A stretch of DNA of 17,343 bases, from assembly GCA_030642635.1 (NCBI GenBank), contig DAOWNK010000028.1:1-17343 (forward strand), in the 5' to 3' direction. This document shows, piece after piece, positions 7,933 through 15,169 of the stretch. Position numbers and translations under genes: made by a program. The notes under the pieces were generated by a model, which was given only the letters and a program-made list of their open reading frames with translations, had not been told where the DNA came from and made no database searches. Numbering within the stretch: the stretch's first letter is position 1; each line of letters starts with the position of its first letter. The stretch is from Pirellulales bacterium. GTDB lineage: Bacteria > Planctomycetota > Planctomycetia > Pirellulales > Thermoguttaceae.

Positions 7933-9202
7933 ATCTACGATAGAACGCCATGCCCGCAAAGCTGACACACGCCGTGCGGTCCGGTTCGACTGCCTGGTCG
8001 TATTTGAGCAACTCGCCGCGGCATTGACCGATAACCTCCAACATCGTGTAGGTCGGCGAGAGGCCGCATATTCGATTGCGGTCTGCTTGGCCGGCCACGT
8101 GTGAGAAGAACCCTGCCGCGTCGCAACGTCGGGCTGCCTCCAGCAGCTTCCGATCGTCCTTGGCTTGTTCGGCAAGGCGTTGGTCGTCCAGAAGCGACTG
8201 ATCGCCGAACCGCTGCCCGATGTGTGCGAAATCAGCACCGCTTATGTAGCAAACCGTTCCTGGGTGATCGTCTGCCGCCGAGCGGACCGCCGCAACGAAC
8301 GCCTGCACCTCGGGCGACAACTCCGGCGTGGCGCCGTTACCTAGAAAATCGTGGAACGAGCCGACCAGCACCGGCACGATTCGAAACTCACGCCGACCGC
8401 CGAGCATGTACTGCAGAAACACTGCCTGGAACTCGATCGAGTGTTCCTGCCGGTGGGCAGGCTCGTCTTTGAACAGGTCGACCTGCCGCCCGGCCATGTT
8501 GTCGCTAAGGTGTTCGGCCAGCCGGTCGATGAACCGCAGGTCGGTCTGCACGACGCCCAACGGCGTGTCAAAATCTTTGCGCGACACACAGAACAACTCT
8601 TCCATGGGATGATGTGCTGTGCCGAATATCACGAACACCTCGGCGTTGCTGTGCTCGGCGATTTGTTTGTATGCCCAGGCGAAGGCTGTCCCGCCGCGAT
8701 GAAGATCGATATGCGGGCTGACCACACCGCAAAGCCGTCGAGCGGCGTGGTTTGCCGTGTAATCGACCGCTCCCGGCCCTCCGTCGCATGTAAACAGATC
8801 GGATAGCTGTTTTTTCAGCATGTCCGGGTCTTTTTCATAGGCCCCGCCGGCGTGCGAGGCAGGACGAATTGAATTGCTCAGGTAGCCGTCGATCTGCTCG
8901 CATCGGTACTGCTCGAACCGCTCGTCTGCCAGCAGGTATGCTTCGTCCAGACGCCGGATGATTGTTTCCAGGTCGCTCAGCGCCGCAGTAGCTCCCGTTT
9001 GTGAGTTAAACGCCGTTTGGACCTCCGAGAGCGTTCGGTTCCCGTCCATCAACATAATCAACACCGCCGCACCGCAGGACAGCACGACCGGACGGCCGAA
9101 ACCCTCCGGATCGCGCAGCGCAACGAGCATCTTGTCCTTAGGTCCGACGGAGATCATCTCCAGCGGTCGTAATTGTGGACGCAATGGGATTTTTTGATGC
9201 AT
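7931..9202 (-). CDS. amrB: MEMO-family protein (AmmeMemoRadiSam protein B) with PqqD-like N-terminus
   Basis: The 423-residue protein has a C-terminal MEMO domain (about 110-423). Conserved metal-site-like motifs are present: SPHIDLHRGG (H164), FGTAHHP (H197-H198), EHSIEFQ, GADFAHIG and RICGLSP, matching the histidine/cysteine positions known in human MEMO1. In bacteria this family occurs with AMMECR1 and a radical SAM enzyme; neither is in this window. Residues about 10-100 form an extra small domain (VLSCGAAVLIMLMDGNRTL, then a second helix pair ending RRLDEAYLL) that resembles PqqD-like winged-helix domains. The ATG at 9202 was chosen; a GTG one codon earlier is equally possible. The reaction is unsettled for this family. 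cobL follows 108 bases downstream. Confidence 0.83.
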   Translation of the reverse strand: MHQKIPLRPQLRPLEMISVGPKDKMLVALRDPEGFGRPVVLSCGAAVLIMLMDGNRTLSEVQTAFNSQTGATAALSDLETIIRRLDEAYLLADERFEQYRCEQIDGYLSNSIRPASHAGGAYEKDPDMLKKQLSDLFTCDGGPGAVDYTANHAARRLCGVVSPHIDLHRGGTAFAWAYKQIAEHSNAEVFVIFGTAHHPMEELFCVSRKDFDTPLGVVQTDLRFIDRLAEHLSDNMAGRQVDLFKDEPAHRQEHSIEFQAVFLQYMLGGRREFRIVPVLVGSFHDFLGNGATPELSPEVQAFVAAVRSAADDHPGTVCYISGADFAHIGQRFGDQSLLDDQRLAEQAKDDRKLLEAARRCDAAGFFSHVAGQADRNRICGLSPTYTMLEVIGQCRGELLKYDQAVEPDRTACVSFAGMAFYRR

Positions 9203-9346
9203 CACTTTTAATCTAGCACAAGTCCTCCCGTATTACCACTTGCTTGGTAGGTATACCGGGCCGCAAGCAGCAGTTGTGGCCGGAAAATCCGACATAATTT
9301 GTTGAAAATCGGCGTCAACCCCCAAAAATAACCTATACTTTTTTGT

Positions 9347-9400
9347 ATGTATATCTTCCCGGACTTCCTTCAGGACCTGGTGGACACGGACATTGTCTGA
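9347..9400 (+). CDS. Possible 17-residue leader ORF overlapping the GAF-PilZ start
   Basis: ATG 9347 opens a 17-codon frame, MYIFPDFLQDLVDTDIV, ending in TGA at 9398-9400. It overlaps by eight bases the TTG start of the next gene in another frame. It could be a translational-coupling leader, or the true N-terminus of the GAF-PilZ protein cut off by a one-base frameshift. No ribosome-binding site is visible before it. Confidence 0.25.
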   Translation: MYIFPDFLQDLVDTDIV

Positions 9401-10334
9401 AAGCACCCTTTCAACCGACGTTGATGCGATTGATGAGTTGCTGGCCGAGTTGGATGATTCGCCTCCAGCCGTGGATCCGCGTGCGCGGCAGCTTTCTGCG
9501 ATGTTGGCATTTGGGCGTCGCGCAAATGCCCAGCCAGAGTTGTCGATATTAATGCAGGATGCCATTGCACTGGTGGCCGAAATCCTGGACGCCGAGCTAA
9601 GCGGCATCGGCAACGTGACGGACGACGGTACAGAGTTGGTACAGACAATCGCAGCAACTGATCTGCAGGGTCACCCGATTGACTCGGAGGAACACCGATT
9701 ACCGCTCGGCGCCGAAAACTCGATGGCCGGTTACACCTTAAACGCCGCCAAGGCGGTCGTCACCTCGGACATGAACTCCGAGACTAGGTTTACCGACCAG
9801 TTCTTACGCAAGTTGAACGTTCAAAGCGCACTGACGGTGCCGCTGCACTTGAACAACGTTCCGTTCGGCACATTGGGGGTCTACAGCCGTAGGCCGCATA
9901 CGTTTACATCCGATGACATCGACTTTGCCGAGACGATGTCGTACATGGTAATGCCGTCAATTGCACGAATCCGAGCGGAAGAGGTACTGCGAGAGCAAAA
10001 CGCGTTCCAGCCGGTAGAAAGCGAAACGGACGTACAGCAGAGAAGCAGCCCGCGACGAAACTATCGATATCGCCAGTTGATCGCCCCAAGGTACGACAGC
10101 CTCATGCCGGCGAAGCAGGATTTCTTCGAGGTGATGTGCGAAGACATCTCCGCCGGAGGAGTTTCGTTCTACATAGATCAATTGCCGGATTTCGAAAGCC
10201 TCGTCGTCGCACTCGGCACACCTCCGGAGCTTACTTACTTCAGCGCACGGATAACACGAGTTATAGAAAAAACATACGATGGGCACGAAGCTTGGTTAGT
10301 CGGATGCCGCTTTACAGGCCGGGTTCACTTGTAA
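9393..10334 (+). CDS. GAF-PilZ protein, probable cyclic-di-GMP-responsive regulator
   Basis: The 313-residue soluble protein has a GAF sensor domain at about residues 45-200 (LVAEILDAELSGIG, SALTVPLHLNNVPFGTLGVY, DIDFAETMSYMV) and a C-terminal PilZ domain. The PilZ c-di-GMP-binding signature is complete: RxxxR at 221-225 (RRNYR) and DxSxxG at 251-256 (DISAGG). Such proteins couple small-molecule or redox sensing to c-di-GMP output; the GAF ligand is not evident. There is no signal peptide or membrane helix. The start is uncertain: the only good in-frame option before the GAF domain is TTG 9393, without a clear ribosome-binding site, and an overlapping short ORF precedes it. It stands alone, divergent from the MEMO gene and convergent with the alpha/alpha-barrel gene. 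Confidence 0.8.
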   Translation: MSESTLSTDVDAIDELLAELDDSPPAVDPRARQLSAMLAFGRRANAQPELSILMQDAIALVAEILDAELSGIGNVTDDGTELVQTIAATDLQGHPIDSEEHRLPLGAENSMAGYTLNAAKAVVTSDMNSETRFTDQFLRKLNVQSALTVPLHLNNVPFGTLGVYSRRPHTFTSDDIDFAETMSYMVMPSIARIRAEEVLREQNAFQPVESETDVQQRSSPRRNYRYRQLIAPRYDSLMPAKQDFFEVMCEDISAGGVSFYIDQLPDFESLVVALGTPPELTYFSARITRVIEKTYDGHEAWLVGCRFTGRVHL

Positions 10335-10336
10335 AA

Positions 10337-10397
10337 CTGGTCACTAAAGCGACCAGCCCTCAACCTGCTCACAAGGGCTGGTCACTTCAGCGACCAG
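10337..10397. repeat. Duplicated palindrome between convergent genes, possible two-way terminator
   Basis: Two direct copies of a 20-base palindromic unit, 10337-10356 and 10378-10397 (CTGGTCACTWWAGCGACCAG type, 18 of 20 identical), lie three bases after the GAF-PilZ stop. Between them GACCAGCCCT (10351-10360) pairs with AGGGCTGGTC (10374-10383), giving a 10-base stem with a 13-base loop. The second copy includes the last codons and TGA of the minus-strand gene. Position between converging genes fits a bidirectional terminator or a REP-type repeat; no T-run is evident. Confidence 0.65.
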
Positions 10398-11607
10398 TCT
10401 GCCGCCGGCACCGTACCAGCGACATCAGCGCAAATGCCGTGCCGTACTGCCGGTGATAATCGTACAGCGGAAAATCCCACCAACAGCCGTCCTTTTCTTG
10501 AAGGCGGATCAACAGACCGGACAGTTGGGCTTGATACTCGGCTTGCTCGTTTGCCGGAAGCTGCTCGATGCACAGTGCCGCATAGTAATGCCCGTAGTAG
10601 AAGAAGTATCCGGCTACCGCAAACCACGACTCGTGCGGGATGGGCCGTTTCCGCCCGATATCCAGCCACAGATTCCGAGCGAACAGCCGATCGAGCCATG
10701 TTTTTACGACCTCATCAGTGACGGTTTCATCGTTCCAGAGTCGCATGGCCGCATTGCACGCCTGAGAACGGCCCAGGCTGCCGCCGGGACGATTCAGTGG
10801 ATATCTCGGCCAGTATTTAAGATTTTCGCTGTAGACGTAGCTATAGTCGGGAGTGCGTTGCCGCCGGATGGATGCTGTCGCTCGATCGACAAGCCGTTGT
10901 GGCACCTCGACACCGGCCCGACGCGCCTCGTCAAGCACCACCAGCACGGTAGCAGTGACAAAGCACGTTGACGAGCCGCTGGGTTTCTTCGTTTGGGCGT
11001 TGAAGTCGTAGTAAGCCCAGCCGCCGTCGACACATTCGTACCTGCCGAGCATCTCGATCTGGTGTTCGATGAGCCGGCGGATTCTTTTGCAGCGATCAGG
11101 ATCGTCCGGACGGCGTTCGAGCATTCGCACCATGGCCTGGATTGCGTAGGCGTGGCCCCAGTTGTTGTAGAGCGCCATCGGCGTGGCGCGGCGCAGATGC
11201 GGTGCATTCTCAAACAGCCATGTTTCTGCCCGATCGATTGCGGCGGAAACATCGTCATCGTTCTCGCCGGTCTCGATCAACGCCGAGATGCACATCGAGG
11301 TGACCGCCGTACGGAAGGCATGATGGGCGCCCGGCACCGGTGCATATATCTCACCGGTGCGAGCCGGGAAGGCCGAACCGAAAGAACCGTTTTCGTTCTG
11401 GTGTCCCAGCAAAAACTCCACGCCGCGACGAATCGATCGGTCGAGTTGCTCGGCCGACGGCGGCTCGACCGGCTTAGGCCGCGGACCGGTCACCGCCAAC
11501 AGTGATGTCGGTTCGTGATCCGTCTCAGTCGCAAGTGCCGTCGTGCAAACCAACACCGATGCGATTGTCAGGATACAACGGAGCATAATCTTGGTGATGT
11601 TAGGCAT
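10387..11607 (-). CDS. Secreted prenyltransferase/squalene-cyclase-like alpha/alpha-barrel protein
   Basis: The 406-residue protein has an N-terminal export signal (MPNITKIMLRCILTIASVLV, cleavage near ALA-T around residue 27). The rest consists of helical repeats of the terpene-cyclase / prenyltransferase-beta toroid type: RGVEFLLGHQNENGSFG, AETWLFENAPH, YECVDGGWAYYDF, LLIRLQEKDGCWWDFPLYD. Such repeats with Q-x-x-[ND]-G-S/C-[FW] are characteristic. No acidic DXDD cyclase motif is seen, so squalene cyclisation should not be assumed; many secreted planctomycete proteins of this fold have unknown roles. Its last codons lie inside a palindromic repeat. It is on the same strand as the HlyD-like adaptor 232 bases upstream, but repeats between them make co-transcription uncertain. 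Start at 11607 was kept; ATG at the eighth codon is also possible. Confidence 0.75.
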   Translation of the reverse strand: MPNITKIMLRCILTIASVLVCTTALATETDHEPTSLLAVTGPRPKPVEPPSAEQLDRSIRRGVEFLLGHQNENGSFGSAFPARTGEIYAPVPGAHHAFRTAVTSMCISALIETGENDDDVSAAIDRAETWLFENAPHLRRATPMALYNNWGHAYAIQAMVRMLERRPDDPDRCKRIRRLIEHQIEMLGRYECVDGGWAYYDFNAQTKKPSGSSTCFVTATVLVVLDEARRAGVEVPQRLVDRATASIRRQRTPDYSYVYSENLKYWPRYPLNRPGGSLGRSQACNAAMRLWNDETVTDEVVKTWLDRLFARNLWLDIGRKRPIPHESWFAVAGYFFYYGHYYAALCIEQLPANEQAEYQAQLSGLLIRLQEKDGCWWDFPLYDYHRQYGTAFALMSLVRCRRQTGR

Positions 11608-11613
11608 ATATTG

Positions 11614-11834
11614 AGCTGTCAGCTATCAGCTATTAGTATGACAGCGCAAGATTGGTAGGGTGCGTGAAACGCACCACAACATCTTGTACCTGGTGCGTTT
11701 CACGCACCCTACGGATTGTGTCGACCATTCCAACCTTGCGCTGTCATATTAGTCGACGACTTTTTTGCACGGTTGACACGACCGTGGCACACTAAATCTG
11801 ATAGCTGAAATTTGATAGCTGACTGCTGACAGCT
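11614..11834. repeat. Outer imperfect inverted repeat enclosing the nested element
   Basis: AGCTGTCAGC (11614-11623) is inverted as GCTGACAGCT (11825-11834). Each arm continues inward with imperfect AGCTATCAG / CTGATAGCTGA units (left to 11636, right from about 11798). This looks like an older repeat pair into which the 110-base element at 11638 inserted. A separate small stem, CACGGT (11768-11773) with ACCGTG (11781-11786), lies inside the right part; the run of six T lies before it on the plus strand, so it does not read as a terminator in either direction. Confidence 0.55.
11632..11753. mobile_element. Miniature inverted-repeat element with target duplication
   Basis: A 110-base element (11638-11747) has terminal inverted repeats ATGACAGCGCAAGATTGG (11638-11655) and its complement at 11730-11747, one mismatch in 18. 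It is bordered on both sides by ATTAGT (11632-11637 and 11748-11753), a candidate 6-base target duplication; a TA duplication with repeats starting TGACAGCG is an alternative reading. Inside, a perfect 22-base inverted repeat (11655-11676 and 11691-11712, core GGTGCGTTTCACGCACC) forms a large hairpin around a 14-base loop. There is no coding capacity. Confidence 0.75.
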
Positions 11835-11839
11835 TAAAG

Positions 11840-13474
11840 CTACTTCTTCTTCGGCCGTTCCAGCAAAACCTTGTCACCTTTGGAGATGCCGCTGAGTATC
11901 TCGACCTTCTTCTCAGTGCGTTTTCCAACCTTGACGAACTGTTTTTTCGGCTTGCCGTCCTTATCGAGAACGTAGACGTAATGTTTTTTCTCGTCCCATT
12001 CGTCGGCAATTACCGCCTTCGGTGGAACCGTCAGTGCGTTCTTTTTCTTGTATGGGACGAATTTTACCTTGCAGGTCATGCCTGGCGCCAGGCACTTCGC
12101 CTTCTGGTCGAGTTCCACGGTGATCCGCGAGCCGAATCGTCCGCTGCTAATCGGTACGGTATCAACGCGGTCGACAATTGCGATCAACTCCACGTCGGGA
12201 TACCCGGTCGGCTTGGCGACGCCCTTTATACCGGCACGGATGTACTGGAGTTGTTTCTCTTTAACGTCGGCTCGGACAAATATGGGCCGCTGCCCGACGA
12301 CGGTCATAAAGACACTGTTGGTTGAAAGTCTCCCACCTCGACGGAATTTATCGGCTATAGAGGTCGCGTCGCTGAATTTCCCGCGCGTACACTTGCCGTA
12401 ATAAACCACACCGTCGGCCGGCGATTTGACGATCATTGCCTTCCGGTCGGCCGACAACTCGTCCAGCTTCTCCTTGAGTTTGGTGCGTTTGACCTTCATT
12501 TTGTCCAGTTTCAGTTTCTGCTTTTTCAACTCCAACGGCAGCGTGGCATTGGCCCTGTTCAACTGCAAGTCGGCCCGGCCGGCCGACTCCTTGACATGCT
12601 CCTCGCGGCGCGGCAGATCGAACCGGAGTGTCTTCTCGTGCATAACTTTATACATCTCCACGAAGAATTTCGCTTTCTCCACCTCGTTGCGAGCACGCTT
12701 CAGCACGATTTCCTCGGTCTCTTCGGTCAGATCGTCAGCCTTGTACATCTTTTCAAGTTGCTGCAACTCTTCCTCTTCGTACTCCAGGTACTGCTTGGCT
12801 GCCTTGAGCATGAAGTCGGCCCGTTTCTTTTCCATCGGGCCACCTATCTCAAGAAAACGCTTCAGGTCCTCGGATGCAATTCGCTGCCGACGCCGTGCTT
12901 CGGCCAGGTCGAGCGGTGTGGTGGCTTTGAGCAGACGCAACCGTTCTTCGGCCAGCTTGAATTCCAGGCCGTTCATATGCAGCTCGCCGCGTAGATCGTC
13001 GATCGCACGATCGATCTTATCCATGTCCAACGTGACCAGCAGATCGCCACGTTTTACCCGCCGGCCGTGCTCGACGGCATCCAGCACGCGCAGCTCGGAC
13101 CACTGTTCGAGTCGCAACACCATCTCGTGCATCGCCTGTGCCTCGAAGACCCCGCTCAGTTCGACGGTAATCTTCATTGGGCCTTTTTCGACCGTATGCG
13201 TGGCCGGCTTGTCGTTGTCGCCCTTCTTGGGCTTTTTGACTTTTTTGTTGTCTTTGCCCTTTTTGTCGTCGGCGTCTTTCTTGCCGTCTTTTTCCTTCGG
13301 CTTAGTTTCAGCAACGTCTTCGCTCTCAACGATTTCCTTGTCCCCGGCGGTTTCTTCACTTTTAGCAGCTTCTTTCGACGGCGCCTGGTTTTCGTTCTTT
13401 GCCTCCTCGGCAAAGGCCGAAGTGCCCACGGTAACAATAAGACACAGAATCGAGTAACTGATGAGGTGTTTCAC
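11840..13474 (-). CDS. HlyD/RND-type periplasmic adaptor (membrane fusion) protein
   Basis: The 544-residue exported protein starts at GTG 13474, with GAAGGA nine bases upstream, and a signal peptide (MKHLISYSILCLIVTVG, cleavage near AFA-E at residue 22). Residues about 23-100 are a highly charged Lys/Glu/Asp linker. Then come the adaptor parts: a first half-barrel/lipoyl-like segment (VLRLEQWSELRVL, EHGRRVKRGDLLVTLD), a long alpha-helical hairpin rich in Glu/Lys (about 160-360), the return segment (IVKSPADGVVYYG) and beta-barrel/membrane-proximal domains (PGMTCKVKFVP, LTVPPKAVI, VLSGISKGDKVLLE-like ending). Such proteins link inner-membrane pumps to outer-membrane ducts. No pump gene is adjacent, so the partner is unknown. 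The long charged linker is unusual for the family. A strong promoter lies directly upstream. Confidence 0.83.
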   Translation of the reverse strand: MKHLISYSILCLIVTVGTSAFAEEAKNENQAPSKEAAKSEETAGDKEIVESEDVAETKPKEKDGKKDADDKKGKDNKKVKKPKKGDNDKPATHTVEKGPMKITVELSGVFEAQAMHEMVLRLEQWSELRVLDAVEHGRRVKRGDLLVTLDMDKIDRAIDDLRGELHMNGLEFKLAEERLRLLKATTPLDLAEARRRQRIASEDLKRFLEIGGPMEKKRADFMLKAAKQYLEYEEEELQQLEKMYKADDLTEETEEIVLKRARNEVEKAKFFVEMYKVMHEKTLRFDLPRREEHVKESAGRADLQLNRANATLPLELKKQKLKLDKMKVKRTKLKEKLDELSADRKAMIVKSPADGVVYYGKCTRGKFSDATSIADKFRRGGRLSTNSVFMTVVGQRPIFVRADVKEKQLQYIRAGIKGVAKPTGYPDVELIAIVDRVDTVPISSGRFGSRITVELDQKAKCLAPGMTCKVKFVPYKKKNALTVPPKAVIADEWDEKKHYVYVLDKDGKPKKQFVKVGKRTEKKVEILSGISKGDKVLLERPKKK

Positions 13475-13521
13475 TGAGCAGTTTCCTTCAAAAGAATAGT
13501 GCAACCACAGCCAATTCCTCC

Positions 13522-13550
13522 ATTATCGCATGAATACGGAAAGATTTCAA
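13522..13550 (-). promoter_or_regulatory. Sigma70-type promoter for the adaptor gene
   Basis: On the minus strand TTGAAA (13550-13545) and GATAAT (13527-13522) are separated by 17 bases, each one mismatch from consensus. A start near 13515 leaves a leader of about 40 bases before the GTG at 13474, with GAAGGA as ribosome-binding site. Confidence 0.7.
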
Positions 13551-13603
13551 TCATCAGACCAAAACATGTTGTATTGCATACCGATGAGTAATACCGCACA
13601 ATC

Positions 13604-13669
13604 CCCGAATCCCGATACCCGAATCCCGATACCCGAATCCCGATACCCGAATCCCGATACCCGAATCCC
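13604..13669. repeat. Heptad tandem repeat, G-quadruplex-capable on the minus strand
   Basis: CCCGAATCCCGATA repeats in tandem for about 4.5 copies (13604-13666), then CCCAATG, whose ATG is the cmk start. The minus strand therefore shows ten GGG tracts spaced regularly by four bases, which satisfies the usual G-quadruplex pattern. It lies in the gap between the divergent adaptor and cmk genes. Confidence 0.9.
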
Positions 13670-13670
13670 A

Positions 13671-14309
13671 ATGATAATCACCATCGACGGACCTGCCGGG
13701 GCGGGCAAAAGCACCGTGGCTCGGGCGTTGGCCGAGCGGCTGGGGTTCCGATTCCTCGATACCGGGGCTATGTATCGTGCTGTGGCGTTGGCCGGAATAA
13801 GGCAGAACGTCGATTGGGATCGCCCGGAAGAACTCGTCGAACTGACCGGGAAATTCGATATCAGAGTCATCGGGCCGAAGGTCTTCCTGAACGGCGAAGA
13901 GGTAACCGAGGCGATTCGCACCTCTGAGGTGACCGTAGCGACCAGATACGCGGCCGACAACCCACAGGTCCGCGAACAACTTGTTGCATTGCAACGCGCC
14001 GCGGCCGGTAGTGACGATATAGTCACCGAGGGTCGCGACCAGGGCACTGTGGCGTTTCCCAACGCACAGTGCAAGTTTTTCCTCACGGCCGACCCAAAGG
14101 AACGTGCCCGGCGCAGATTGCGGGATTTGCAATCGCAAGGTGAGTCGGTTACGTTGGAGGAAGTGCTCTCGGCCCAGGAATGCCGCGACCGGGAAGACTC
14201 TGCCCGTCAGTTTGGCCCATTGGTTCCCGCCGCCGACGCTATCGAGGTTTGCACCGACGGCATGACGTTCGACGAGGTGGTCGATCGACTAGAGATGATT
14301 GCGGATTGA
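13671..14309 (+). CDS. cmk: (d)CMP kinase
   Basis: The 212-residue P-loop kinase phosphorylates CMP and dCMP with ATP in pyrimidine nucleotide supply. The Walker A loop is GPAGAGKS at residues 7-14. Other family marks are LDTGAMYRAVAL, EGRDQGTVAFPNA (the GRDxGT segment) and the CMP-binding/lid end RDREDSARQFGPLVPAADAIEV. Length fits bacterial Cmk (about 220). The ATG at 13671 was chosen because the protein then starts MIITIDGPAG as in homologues. The frame is open back to 13530 through the tandem repeat, which would add an unlikely Pro/Arg/Ile-rich leader. No ribosome-binding site is visible, since the repeat fills that position. It is followed by plsC and rpsA on the same strand, a common neighbourhood. 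Confidence 0.92.
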   Translation: MIITIDGPAGAGKSTVARALAERLGFRFLDTGAMYRAVALAGIRQNVDWDRPEELVELTGKFDIRVIGPKVFLNGEEVTEAIRTSEVTVATRYAADNPQVREQLVALQRAAAGSDDIVTEGRDQGTVAFPNAQCKFFLTADPKERARRRLRDLQSQGESVTLEEVLSAQECRDREDSARQFGPLVPAADAIEVCTDGMTFDEVVDRLEMIAD

Positions 14310-14335
14310 AAATTGGCCGCTTGCGGCTTCGCAGT

Positions 14336-14359
14336 GATACCATGCCACGATACCATGCC
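14336..14359 (+). repeat. Short direct repeat between cmk and plsC
   Basis: GATACCATGCC occurs twice, at 14336-14346 and 14349-14359, separated by AC. No function is evident. Confidence 0.6.
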
Positions 14360-14385
14360 CCCGCACGCAGTGCAGGAGCTTTTAA

Positions 14386-14401
14386 CCATCTACCATCTAC
14401 C
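14386..14401 (+). repeat. Left copy of an inverted repeat flanking plsC
   Basis: CCATCTACCATCTACC ends nine bases before the plsC ATG. Its inverted counterpart, 15 of 16 identical, is at 15049-15064 across the plsC stop codon. Confidence 0.6.
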
Positions 14402-14409
14402 GCCCACTA

Positions 14410-15060
14410 ATGTCCCAACGATCACTGCTGAGTATTGCCTGGTACAGTTTTCTGCGACGGCTGTTGCAACTTTTCGGTGTCCTTTGCTACCGGGTACGGT
14501 ACAGTGGCATGCACAACATTCCGGCTACCGGCGGCGTGCTGGTCGTGTCGAATCACCAGAGTCACTTCGACCCGCCGTTTATCGGCATGGGCTGCCGTCG
14601 GCGGATGAACTACCTGGCCCGGGATACACTGTTCGGTTTTGCCCCGTTACGCTGGTTGATCCGCTCGCTAGACGCAATACCGATCGACCGCGAGGGTCTC
14701 GGGCTATCGGGAATCAAGGAATCGCTGCGACGGTTAAAGCACGGCGAAATGGTACTGATATTTCCGGAGGGCACGCGCACCCGAGACGGCGAGATTACGA
14801 CGTTTCGGCCCGGTTTTACGGCGTTGGCGGTGCGCAGCAACTCTGCGATCCTTCCGGTGGCGATCGACGGCGCATACGCGGCATGGCCCAGGCGGCAGAA
14901 ATTTCCCAGCCTTGGCAGGGTTCACGTTCATTACGGCCCCTCCATTTTACCGGCAGAAATCGCCGGTTATGACGAACGGGAACTGATTGCGGAGGTAGAG
15001 CGTCGAGTTCGGGAGTGCCAGGCGGAAATCAGCCGCCACCCGGCGTTCGGTAGACGGTAG
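14410..15060 (+). CDS. plsC: 1-acyl-sn-glycerol-3-phosphate acyltransferase family protein
   Basis: The 216-residue membrane-associated enzyme transfers an acyl group to lysophosphatidic acid in phospholipid synthesis. The catalytic NHxxxxD box is NHQSHFD at residues 48-54 (H49, D54). The substrate-binding FPEGTRTRDG begins at residue 118, and the block MNYLARDTLF (66-75) also fits the family. Residues about 6-26 form an amphipathic/hydrophobic N-terminus. Length is slightly short but normal for bacterial PlsC (about 200-260). The ATG at 14410 lacks a clear ribosome-binding site. It lies 100 bases after cmk. The acyl donor (ACP or CoA) and exact lysophospholipid cannot be read, so another LPLAT-family role is possible. 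Confidence 0.88.
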   Translation: MSQRSLLSIAWYSFLRRLLQLFGVLCYRVRYSGMHNIPATGGVLVVSNHQSHFDPPFIGMGCRRRMNYLARDTLFGFAPLRWLIRSLDAIPIDREGLGLSGIKESLRRLKHGEMVLIFPEGTRTRDGEITTFRPGFTALAVRSNSAILPVAIDGAYAAWPRRQKFPSLGRVHVHYGPSILPAEIAGYDERELIAEVERRVRECQAEISRHPAFGRR

Positions 15061-15064
15061 ATGG
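15049..15064 (-). repeat. Right copy of an inverted repeat flanking plsC
   Basis: GGTAGACGGTAGATGG spans the end of plsC, supplying its last Gly-Arg-Arg codons and stop. It is the inverted partner of 14386-14401. Confidence 0.6.
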
Positions 15065-15097
15065 CCGGTATTAGGCGGCAATCAGTATCCAAGAGCA

Positions 15098-15114
15098 CCC
15101 CGACTACATCGGGG
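15098..15114 (+). terminator. GC-rich hairpin after plsC
   Basis: CCCCGA (15098-15103) pairs with TCGGGG (15109-15114) around a five-base loop, in the gap between plsC and the rpsA promoter. No T-run follows, so termination is only a possibility. Confidence 0.35.
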
Positions 15115-15169
15115 GGGCATACATGTCGGTGAGAATTCATGTAACCATGCAAACTCGGCCTGGATGCAA

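Noticed and set aside
11761..11790. Intrinsic terminator at the CACGGT/ACCGTG stem
   Set aside because: The T-run precedes the stem on the plus strand and reads as A on the minus strand after it, so neither direction fits.
12426..13457. Serine-rich 343-codon plus-strand frame
   Set aside because: It is the antisense image of the Lys/Glu-rich adaptor coding sequence.
13604..13669. CRISPR-like array
   Set aside because: Units are 7/14 bases in perfect tandem with no spacers.
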